Source: Dromiciops gliroides (lineage: Eukaryota; Chordata; Mammalia; Microbiotheria; Microbiotheriidae). From it: a DNA stretch of 64,000 nucleotides. Positions 38,401 to 50,400 of the stretch are shown piece after piece. Position 1 is the first letter of the stretch; each line of letters starts with the position of its first letter. Under the pieces are notes generated by a model. It was not told the origin of the DNA. It saw nothing but the letters and a program-made list of their open reading frames with translations, and searched no databases. A program made the position numbers and the translations under genes. The stretch is taken from NCBI RefSeq assembly GCF_019393635.1, contig NC_057861.1:167998303-168062302 (forward strand). The letters are read 5' to 3'.

Positions 38401-41400
38401 CTGAGTGGGTCATGAAGAGTCAGACATGACTGAAAAATAACTGAATAATGCACATATTTTTATATGTGGTAGGGGATTAGAAAAAAATAAACTAAAATCC
38501 TAGATCTATGATGTGGTCCACTCTTTTTGCTTGCCACTGTTTCATATATTACAGGTACATAAAGTTATTAGCAGACAGCATCTTAAATTCCATGCTATGA
38601 GGGAAAACTTCATATTGTCCTTCCTGGTAATAACTTTATATATTTTTAATATGTGAACCAGTGGTAGTTTAAAAGAGTAGGTTTTTCTTTTCTTCTTCTT
38701 CTTCTTCTTTTTTTTTTTTTGCAGGGCAATGAGGGTTAAGTGACTTGTCCAGGGTCACACAGCTAGTGTGTCAAGTGTCTGAGGTCAGATTTGAACTCAG
38801 GTCCTCCTGAATCCAGGGCCAGTGCTTTATTCACTCAGCCACCTAGCTGCCCCCCAAAAGAGTAGATTTTTAATAAAAACAAACAAAAAACCCCTAAGTT
38901 TTCTTACTTGGAGACAATTTCATGAATGATCTCCTCGGGCAATCTCTATTAGTTGAAACCATGTTTGTCCTAGGTAGCAACCACAGTGGCTATGAAAAAT
39001 CCTTGGGAATTCTGGGATATTTGAATATATTGGTTTTAGAAATTATTTTATATGCTAAAGTATCTTGTCTCCATGGATAAAAAAATGTATCTTATTTTAT
39101 TTAAAAGTTTTGTAATTCCTTTTTCACTGCTGTTATAACTCAGCTTTCCTTGTATTTTGAGACTTCATGTTGTAGGGAAGATATGCCTTTCATTCAAGGA
39201 GCTCAAGATGAAGGCACATATTCTTTTTTTCTTTCCTAGGCGGAGATGGATTTAGTGCAATGGGGTGTCGATTCAGCATCTGTAGAGCAACATATCAATA
39301 GCCACAGAGTCATCCACAATGCCATTGGAGACTATCGCTGGCAGCTGGATAAAATTAAGGCCGATCTGGTACTACCTTTCACATGTTCTCTTTTTAAAAT
39401 ATGTTTATTGGGAGGGTAGGTAATTTCTTTTATCTCTAAGAAGTCTTATAAATAACATTAGCTTATGATTATTACCGTTCCTGAAATGGTGGAATATTTT
39501 AAAAATATTATTTCACACACGGGGCAGTGGAATTATTTGTTATCATATGGCACAAATTGCACTTAAACTGGAATTTTAAAAAATGTCATAAACACAGTCA
39601 AGTTGCTTCTGTTGTGTTTGGACAAATAATTCAGTGTTTTATGAGTAAGGAAGCACCTTTTTTAAATGAAGTACCTGCAATAGGCATAATACATTGCTTC
39701 TGCATCTTTGGCAAATCATTTACTTAGAGGTGACTATAGTATTTATACTGAACAATCTCTTTTCCCAATTCCTTTCTATTATTCACTGAAAATTAGGAGA
39801 GAGTAATTGGATGTAAAGGAATTAAAACAAAAATATTTATCTGGTTTCATTTGACCATTTAAATCACTAGCTTTCCTTGAGTAAGAGATAATAAAAGATC
39901 AGTTTGGCTTTTAAAATTCTACTTTACTACCTATTATTTTACTCTCTTGATATATGTGCATCTCCTTACTTTTTAAAGATAGGAGGTGGTGAGAAAACAA
40001 TCCTACTCATATTCTCCACCTTGGAAAAAATTAATCTCTAAATGCTGTATTGCATCCACAATCAGGAGAGTGATTTCAGGTAAATTATCTGGGCACAACT
40101 AATTTAATTGTGGTTGAAAGATTCTTTCACACATAGAACAAACACTACATTGGATGGAAAGGATCTGAAGTCAGACCTGAGAAAGAGGATATCAGGAATA
40201 ATGCCAGGACTAGATTGAATTCATAGGGAGCATTGAATAATAACTCCTTTTATTTTCTTCAAGCGTGAGAAATCTGCAATCTATCAACTGGAGGAAGAAT
40301 ATGAAAACCTTGTGGTAAGCACATGTATTCCCCAAATAAATATAAATCATGTTTATGTTTAGTAAAAGGTATTGCTAAAACATCATAAATGTTTTAAAAT
40401 TCTATTAGATTATAATTTTGTGTTTATTGAAAGAATCCACTTCAGAAATTAAATTTGAGAAAATTAGGTACTTGGTAACTAGGTAACTAGGTATTGATAA
40501 ATGGATTGTGATGATAGGGATTATTAGAACAATTGTTAAACACTGGTAGGTGAAATAAAGTTAATGAAGTTTTTCAACCTTTTCATTATATTCCTAGTAC
40601 TTTTGTATAGAAAAAGAAAAAGTAGCTAAAGAGTTTGTATTTTCCATGTAGTTTAATTTTACCATCATCACATGGATAGTGACAATGTTCTATAATAGTA
40701 AAGCGACACACAGGAGAAACAACTTTTACATTTGATTCTCATAGTCTTTCTATAGATGATAATACCTACTACTCAGCATGCTGTAATGCATAGCATACCT
40801 GCCTTGGAGTCATAATAACCTGGGTCCAAATCTAGCCTTCACCTCTTACTTGATATGTGACCCATAGATAAATCATTTATCCTCTCTGTGCCTCAGTTTC
40901 CTCATCTATAAAATAAACCTGAATTAAAATCCAGCCTCTCTAGCTGTGTGACCTTGTACAAGTCATTTAACCTCTGTTTGCCAGTTTCTTCCTCTGCATA
41001 ATGAGCAGCACCTACCTCCCAGGGTTGTTGTGAGAATCAGTGAGATATTTGTAAAAAGTGCTTGGCACATAGTAGCAACCATATACATGCTAGCTATTAT
41101 TATTAAAAGGTAGAGAGCTATGAGGATCAAATGTGATAATACAGACAAAGCATTTTGCAAACCTTGAAGAACACCATAAAGTCAGCTACTTATTATTGGT
41201 ACCTTCATGATTACTTCATCACTGGCAACAGTCTTCACCTTTTTTTCATACCTAGCAAGCATTGTGGTTTTTATGACATCAGCCTATCCTCTCTAACAAT
41301 GAGAAAAGATGGTAGAGATGACCACAGGTGGTTTTATGGTCAGAGCAGGCCATATTCCATAGCCTATTCATCTTTCTTTAAAAATGCAATATTTCACTGA

Positions 41401-44400
41401 GCACCAGTAGCTGAATCCAAATGAGTTAAGAAATATACTACCAAACAGAATTGTTTGGTAGCTTTTAAAAATACAGCCTTATTCCTTAGTTGTGTGCTCA
41501 TAAGACACTGAGAAGCAGTCATGTAGCCAGGAATGTCTACATTCAAATTCTGCCATGGACACAAATGGATGTGTGATCCTGGGCAGGTCTCAGCCTTCAA
41601 GGTAACTCCCTTAAGACTCTAGGTTGCAGAAAAGGTACCAGTCTGAATTGGTAGAAGGAATTTCCTCTTTTGAGCTCCCTATGCCAGTGAAATCACAAAT
41701 CCAGTCCTTATGCCTTTGCCTAGTATACACTGTAGCTTAATATTTTTAATTAGTGAGAGAGAAGCCACAGTTATTTTTGGATGAGTTTTTTACCCTAAAG
41801 AGGGGCATCAACTGAAAGTCTTATATAATTCCACATTTGATCACTGAGTTGATGTGTTTTGAATATTGCAGAAAGCATCCTTTGAGAGGATGGATCACCT
41901 TCGCCAGCTTCAAAGCATCATCCAGGCTACTTCCCGTGAGATCATGTGGATCAATGACTGTGAGGAAGAGGAGCTACTCTATGATTGGAGTGATAAAAAC
42001 ACAGCTATTGCCCAGAAACAGGAGGCTTTCTCAGTAAGTGCACTGCCCCTCTCTGCACCTCCCCTCCCCACCTTACCTAACTTTTCTCAGCATTTCAGCC
42101 TAGAAACTGCTCAATAGAAGGGCATGATAATAAATAATAATAGATACTAGATGCCTTTCCTCTCTTGTTAAGCTATTTATCTTTCAGTCTATTGGATACC
42201 AAAAAACTATTCACTTGAAAGACTTTTTTGTTGACTTATGTAGAAAAGGAAGTGGTCAATAGCATAGTAGTCAGTTTAAGAGCCAGCTAAGTGGTTCAGT
42301 GGATAGAATCCTGGGCTAGGAGTCAAGAAGATGTGAGTTCAAATCTAGCATCAGATACTTAATAGTTGTGTGACCTTGAGTAAACTCATTAACCTCTGTT
42401 GCCAATAGTTTCTCATCTGTAAAATGGGGATATAATAGCACTTACTTCCCAGTGTTGCTGTGAGGATCAAATGAGATAGTATTTGTAAAAAGAGCTTAAC
42501 ATATTGCCTGGCACATAATAAGCATGATATAAATGCTATGATTATTTTTAAGAAAAAAATCTATTTTTGACTATAACTTTTTTACATTTTTAAAATTTTA
42601 CTTTTTTCTCAATTATGTGTAAGGAAAAATTCTTTATGTTCATTTAAAAAAAAATTTAAGTTCCAAATTCTCTCCCTCCCTTGATAAGGAAGCAATTTCA
42701 TATAGGTTACATGTTGCAGTCTTGCAAAACATTTTCCATTTTATACCATGTTTACAAAAGAAAATGGAAAACCAAAAAAAAAAAAAAACCAAGAATAATA
42801 AAGGAAGTTTAAAAAAGTATGCTTCAATCTATATTTAGATTCAATCAGTTTTTTCTCTGGAGGTAGATTAAATGCTATTATTATTATTATTAAAATTTGG
42901 AAAGCGTTTATTCAGAATTCATTGATAACATGGGAGTGGGTACGTTGCTAATAAAATGTAGTTTGTCCTGACATTAGTTAAAAAAACAACAAAAACAGCG
43001 AGAGAAATGGAATGCTAATGGATTATTTGTTTTAAAGGATTGTTTGTTCCTGTTCTTTTCTTCCCAGATACGCATGAGCCAGTTGGAAGTTAAGGAAAAA
43101 GAACTCAACAAGCTTAAGCAAGAAAGTGACCAGCTTGTTCTTAACCAGCACCCTGCTTCAGACAAAAATCGAGGTAGGTTTCTTATATGGCATTTATTAT
43201 TGTAGTGCTGGAGAATAATTAACAAGCTCCACAAAGGGGAAAGGTGGATAATGTAGACTCTCTTGCACTATGATAGAGCTCTATTTGACAGGTTGAATTC
43301 TAGTTTTTATGCCAGTATATCATGTTTCTTTATCAAGCCTTGTTTTAAAAACTCACACCCGGTTCTCTGTTGGATGATTCTTTTTTAAGTTTTAGGAGAA
43401 GCTCATTTGACTTGGCACTAAAAATCACAAACAAGTGCCCAAGTTTCCAGTCAAACTGAAAGTGCTGGTTCCTCTGGCTACTGTTAAGGAGAAATAGCGT
43501 TAGCCTGCTTAATAACATTTAAAACAATTCCTCTTTTTTTCTGCAGGCATACATGGATCTCTGCAAACACAGTGAGTTGGATTCTTCAGATCACCAAATG
43601 CATTGATGTTCATCTGAAGGAAAATGCTGCCTACTTTCAGGTAAGCTTTTATTTCTGTAGTAACAATTTACTTATTTTAGGGATTCGTATCTCATATCTG
43701 TTTTTAAAGAGTAAAAGCAAAAAAGCCCCCTCCACAATGTACAAACACATGAATTGTTCTTAATTTTGAAAAGTATGTATTTCTAGGTCACCAAATGATT
43801 CTTAGGCATCCTGAGACATTAGGAGTAGACAACCTACACATGAAAAAACTTCCCCCTTTGCTAACATTTTTATTTAGCTATCTATTAATTGCTTTGGGGA
43901 AGCTAGGTGGCACAGTGGAGAGACTGCCAGGCCTGGGGTCAGGAAGACTTATCTTTCTGAGTTCAAATCTGGCCTCAGACACTAACTGGCTGTGTGATAC
44001 CGGGTAAGTCTCTTAACCCTGTTTGCCTCAGTTTCCTCATCTGTAAAATGAGCTAGAGAAGGAAATGACAAACCACTCCAGTATCTTTGCCAAGAAAGAT
44101 CCAAAAAAAATTTATTGGAAAGCAATTCCCATTGGCATGCTCTTTTAAAAGTATTTAACTATGATAATTATTATCTTTGGTAGTTTTTTGAAGAGGCTCA
44201 GTCAACCGAAGCCTACCTGAAAGGCCTACAAGATTCCATCAGGAAGAAGTATACCTGTGATAAGAATATGTCGCTGCAACGCTTACTGGAACAGATCAAA
44301 GAACTTGAGGTATTGTCAATATAAAATCTTTGACAGTGAAAAAATGCAATATGGTAGGACTTCTATTCACTTAGCATACCACTCATGATTACTGGCTTAC

Positions 44401-47400
44401 TAGTAAAATTTAAAAGAGGCCAAGACAAATAAAATAAGATTCCTAGGTGTACGTGGGTTCTTGATCTTTCATAGATCAAATTATGTGAATTTCTCAATTT
44501 TTATCAAGTCATGTTATTCAGAGTGTTTGGACTCTTTGCATGTTTTGTGCCAAAATGAAAACAAAGAGAACTGTGATTTCTTAGCTTCAACAATCCTTTG
44601 GAAAAGAATACTTAGAAGTTTAAGTAATACTTCCACAATGTGGTATTCTTTTTTGCTCCTTTTTTTCCACAGGTAAGTAGCTTATATAATGGTTTATCTT
44701 GAAAGGCTCTCAGACTCCCTGGGGATGAATTCTGTGGCCTTATAATGAATATAAGTATTTTATCAGGTTATAATAATGACACTTTAAAGTATCTAGAAGA
44801 TTTTGCCAGAAAAATTCTTAGGATGTTTCTTTTTAAAATATGATTTTAAAATACAATTACAGAAAGAACGAGAGAAGATCCTTGAATATAAGCGCAGTGC
44901 AAACTTGGTAAACAAGTCCAAGAAGATTGTCCAGCTAAAACCCCGAAACCCAGACTACAGGAGCAAATAAACCTATTATCCTCAGGGCTCTGTGTGACTA
45001 TAAACAAGACCAGGTATGTAATGACTGGCTATTTTTGAGGAGGATTCAAAAAGTTCCCTTCCCTACAGGCTATTCCATAAATAGAAGCAACATTTACCTG
45101 AAGTTTCAAATTGCTTAAAAGCAATGGTTTTCGCTTTCATATCTGGAAGAGTCATTTATCAAATAAGCTTAGTAGTTTAAACAGTTTCATGCTGATGTAC
45201 ATAATTAGTTGAACTGCTTTAGGGAACATTAGCTTGGAATATGAGTGTAGTTGTATATGTTTTCTTCTATATTACTTTAAGAGAGAAGTAGTAGAGAGGT
45301 AGACTATTAAGCTGAATAAAAAGAGATTTAGTACAAATTTTATGCACTAATTAAATGAGTTATTTTTTTTCTATTGGCTACTCAGCAAGCAAGCATACCA
45401 AACAAGCATTGTGCAAATTCATGTTTTAATCAATTAGTTAGATAATACCTTCCAGTGGTTTTTTTGCATGTAAAATGTGATATCTAATACATTAAGTGAA
45501 ATTTAGTGCTAATATATTAAACAGAATATCCTGACAGCAAACTTAGAGATTAATAAGTATAATGCCCAGGATGGGGGCTGAAAGGAATGTTGAGATTGAC
45601 ATACATCAAAATAAAACCAGTTGTCATCTCTGCTTAAGGAACTTGGGACCTTTGGTTAAATGGTTATTTCTAGTGCCCTGACACGGAAATGAATATTTGT
45701 TGGGTTTTGTCTTTTTAAATTTCAGAGGGAGACAATTATGATATCTTTGACTGGTGGGGGAGACCCACTCTATCCTTCCTCCCTCCACCACACACACATA
45801 TTTATACAATATATATTATAATCTGAAACATTTTATAACCTTATCTCTCAACTCCACCCCTACCCCTAAGCTCCCCCTGTGGCTTTGACAAGGTGGGACA
45901 AAAGTCACGGGTATTTATGGACTAGTCAGTAGGTGTCAACCATGTGGCCCTGAGATATTCCTGAGTGCAAGCCTGAATCAATTAAAATGCAATTGGAAAT
46001 ATCTAAAAAAATAAATAAAAAATACACTAAGACACAGATAATGTTACTTTGTGGCCCACAGGGATCTGATTCTACTTGAGTTTGACACAACAGGTCTAGA
46101 TGACCTTTAAGGTCAAATCCAATTCTGATTTTTCTGTTGTTCTATGAATAGAGGCAAAAATGCCTTTTTTTTTTTTTGGTGTATGTGTGTATGTGACAGA
46201 AAATAGTGCACAAGGGAGATGAATGTATCTTGAAGGACAACAATGAACGAAGCAAGTGGTATGTGACTGGCCCAGGAGGTGTAGACATGCTGGTCCCTTC
46301 TGTTGGTCTTATTATCCCTCCTCCAAATCCATTGGCAGTGGACCTTTCTTACAAGTAAGTTTTCTATGAGTCTCACTTATTAATGGTCAGCTATTAGTTG
46401 GTAGTTGGGGAAAATATCTAGAGAATGACTTTTCCCCCCCAATTTTTTTTTTTTTTTTGCGTGGCAATGAGGGTTAAATGATTTGCCCAGGGTCACACAA
46501 CTAGTAAGTGTCAAGTGTCTGAGGCCAGATTTGAACTCAAGTCCTCCTGAATCCAGAACTGATGCTTTATCCACTGTGCCACCTACCTACCCTCTTTCCT
46601 TCTTCCCTCCCCAAAGTTCAAAGACATTTTTACAAAGCTATTCTTTCATTTAAAAAAAAATTAGTTGTACAAAGACAGTTGTGCTTTTACTTTAAAGATT
46701 ATTGTTCTATGTTGAAATTTTATACCTACTATACTATAGAAGGGTTTGGAAGAAGATTTGAAAAAAGCATTACACTAATAAAGAAAAAAACCTTAGTCTA
46801 GCTGTGAGTGAAAAGCCAATGATAGTGGTCAGTTACTCCATCTACTTTTTTTCAATTAAAAAAATATTTATTTATTGTTTATTTATTTTGTGGGGGCAAT
46901 GAGAGTTAAGTGTCTTGCCCAGGGTCACACAGCTAGTAAGTGTCCAGTGTCTGAGGGTCGGATTTGAACTCAGGTCCTTCTGAATCCAGGGCCCAGTGCT
47001 TTATCCACTGTGCACCGAGCTTCAATTTTTAAATTTTTTTGTAATTATAAAACTATTCTTGAAGAATTACCCATGAATATCCCAGCATATTAATAATTTT
47101 GCATTTAGTAACAAATACAAGTGAAATAGTCAATCAAAACCACATTTATATCAGGCACTAAACTATGTGGCCAGAGTCTGTGTTAAGTCTAAGAATTCAA
47201 ATACAAATATAGTTCCTGTCCTCAAGGAGCTTATATTTAGATGGAGATAACACATAAAAGGAAGATGAAAAGGCAAGGAGAAGAATGAAGGTACTTAATG
47301 AGAGCACACGGTAGAAAAATTTCTAGAGTGTAACCTGGAGAGGAATGAGACATGCCTGACCTGGTTGTCTTCCTTAAATGGAGTTTCTGGGAAAACTCAT

Positions 47401-50400
47401 CAAATTAGAGGAAAAGATCCCAGGGGTGGAGGTTTCTTCCAGTGTGGGAATTCCAGGAGTGGAATGAGCATGGTAGAGAAGGTCCAGAATATAGCCTGGA
47501 GAGGAATGAGAGTGAATGTGCAGTATTCACTTTGATCCAATAAGCTAATGCATGTACAGCACTATGTGACCTGGAAAGTCATATATGAGTGTCAGCTGCT
47601 GTCATTATCAGTGTTCTCCATGGTGGCTGGTATAAGTACCTTGTGCATAATAGCTGCTCAACAGATGTTGTTTGCAGCACTGAATTTATGGACTGTCCTT
47701 GGCGATATTTTAATCTATAGTTAGCTCCTCTCTGCTATTCAGGATGTTTCAAAGGTCTCTTTTTCCATGTCCAATTAAGAAAAGCTGTTGACCAAATATG
47801 CACATACACAGACAGGTATATAATATATTTCAAAGCAGAGTGTTTTGGGATTATTCATGTAATGGCTCATATCTATTACTATGGATAATATGGGGATTTT
47901 AACAGCCATATCCAAGTTTAAAAAGTGAATTAAATATCATCACATTCCCTTTTTGCGTAAGACACAGATTTTGAAAAGTATACTTCTGTTTCCCCTTTGT
48001 ACTATTATTTTGATTTGAGCTTACCATATGGTCAGTTATAGGTTATTCTTTCATTTTCTCTGTTGCTAGGAAATTTGAAAGTTTAATCTCTTTCCTTTAA
48101 TTATTCTAGGATTGAGCAGTATTATGAAGCCATTTTGGCTCTGTGGAATCAGTTGTATATTAACATGAAGAGTCTGGTGTCTTGGCATTACTGTATGATT
48201 GATATTGAGAAAATCAGGGCTATGACCATTGCTAAGGTATGTACCTTTGAGAGTGGGAATGGGGCCCCAACATCTCAAGAGATTACCCATTTTATAAGGC
48301 TGGTTGAAGAGCTTTGGAAGCTATTTCTGAGTGACCTTATTACATGATGGACAAGGGTAGAGGTAGAGCCCTAAGCATATTCTTAATGGGAGACAGGCAA
48401 CCTGGCACCCGTGACAATAGAGAGACTTAACATAGAGTAATGTGAGGATCCTGAAATACTAATAGAAGTTTAAAGGCACTCATCACTATGCTATTTTATG
48501 ATTAGAAACCGTTGTGCTTATTGCCTTAAAATTGTCAGATCTCTTTTGAGGACTAAATGTTTATATTTTAGAGCTACTAGCTGACTGACCAAAAGAAGGG
48601 GGGCTTATAGATTCTTATTTTTAAAGAATTTTATAATATATTTTATTTTACATCACTTATATTTCTTGTTTGTTTTGTTTTTTGTGGGGCAATGAGGGTT
48701 AAGTGACTTGCCCAGGCTCACACAGCTAGTAGTGGTCAAGTGTCTGAGACCGATTTGAATGTAACATACTTTTTTAATAAATCTCAAAGAGATATATAAA
48801 TGTTAACTAGTATTATTATTATTATTTTTATTAAGCAGGACTTTAAACCAGGTCCTTCCTGACTCTACCCACCAAGCTATGTGCCCTTAATTTGTATTAT
48901 CAGTGTCTGAATTTGGATTTTAGTTCTTTATTTGCACATTTTATATTCCCTCATAAACTGCAAGTTCCTTGAGATTAGAAGCCATGTCTCATTTTTATAT
49001 ATTTCCTGGCATCTAGTATTGGGGATAGTACACAAATGATGTGTACTCCAGCAACAGTGCCTGTCTCTCTGTGACTATTCTAACATCAACTATTTCTGGT
49101 TTTTGTCATTATTGCCAATTTGCTGGATTCGAGGTGAAACTTCAGAATTGTTTTGCTTTGTGTTTCTCTTATTAATCATGACTTCGAGCAATCATTGTTT
49201 ATACTTTGCAATTCTTCTTTTGAGAATTGTTTGTTCATATCCTTTGACCACTTGTCTCTTAGGGGAATAGATTTTGGTCTTATCTGTTTGTCTTAGTTCC
49301 CTATACATCTTGGATATCAGATGCTTATCAGACAGAGTTGAGGCAATGTCCCCCTCATCCCCAAATTGAACCACTTTTTCTTTCCTATATGATTAATTGT
49401 GGGATTCTTTTAAGAACATCTGAAGCCTATCATAAGGTAATATTTGATTCTTAGGATTAATTGTATTCACAGAATAATCTCTAAATCAGCAAAGATCTCT
49501 TTCAGTTACATTGAGCATGCAAAAGAGGCAGCCCTTCAGTCACAAATAGAGTAGGGCTATTTTTCAACAGTCTCTTCCTTTGGCTTGGTTTGCATAGTGG
49601 AGTTGACCATATGCTTGATTGCTTGTTTAACAGTTTCTTCCTATTTGTTTTCAGCTGAAAACAATGCGCCAGGAAGATTACATGAAGACAATATCTGATC
49701 TTGAGTTACATTACCAAGAATTCATCAGGAATAGCCAAGGCTCAAGATGTTGGGAGATGATGACAAACGAAAATACAGTCTCAGTTTACTGATGCCCAGA
49801 AACATTATCAGACCTTGTTATACAGCTTCCAGGTCACCACCAGCATCAGACAGGTTTGCATTTTCTCCTCCATGAATTAAATAGGCTGTTTACAAATGAA
49901 GTATTTTATATAACTTAGATATTTGGATTCTTGGAGGTATTTGGGGACTTTGAAAACTTCTTTGAAAGGAATTTTTGCCAAAAGTATTTTTATATAGCAA
50001 TCTCAAAATTGGGCTCATTTAATTTTCAAAGAACAATGGATTTTTTCAGTGAGCAAACAGTAAAACCCAGCTGCCTCAGTGGCTCATGAATTTTGCTTCA
50101 TGTTTATTTATATGAGGGAAAACAAAGGTTTTTCATTTTCCTTTGCTGGAAGGGGGAAGGGAAAAGTCCCATGATGAAGATGTACTTATTCTCTTCAGGT
50201 AATTTTATTTCTTTTTCCCATCTTATGAACCCTCAAAGTTTTTAATTCCATAATTTTTTCCCTTTTAAGTCACTACAACTGAATCACTCATCTTGGCAAA
50301 GACCCAAACCAAAATCAAGTCATTGAAGTCAACAGAGAAAATGACAAGCAGAAACATGGATACTGCTGGAACTTCAGAAGATTCGTCGGCAAATGGAACA

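Larger units (their letters stand above)
34488..39239 (+). other. DSP: Intron 4
   Basis: 4.75 kb. Several SINEs are listed separately, including one nested pair. A short (TA)n lies at 35110-35121. 34488-35835 and 36960-38050 hold no recognised repeat. The second of these includes 37280-37750, whose pyrimidine-rich and mixed sequence could be conserved or an unknown old repeat. The acceptor at 39238-39239 follows a T-rich tract. Confidence 0.6.
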
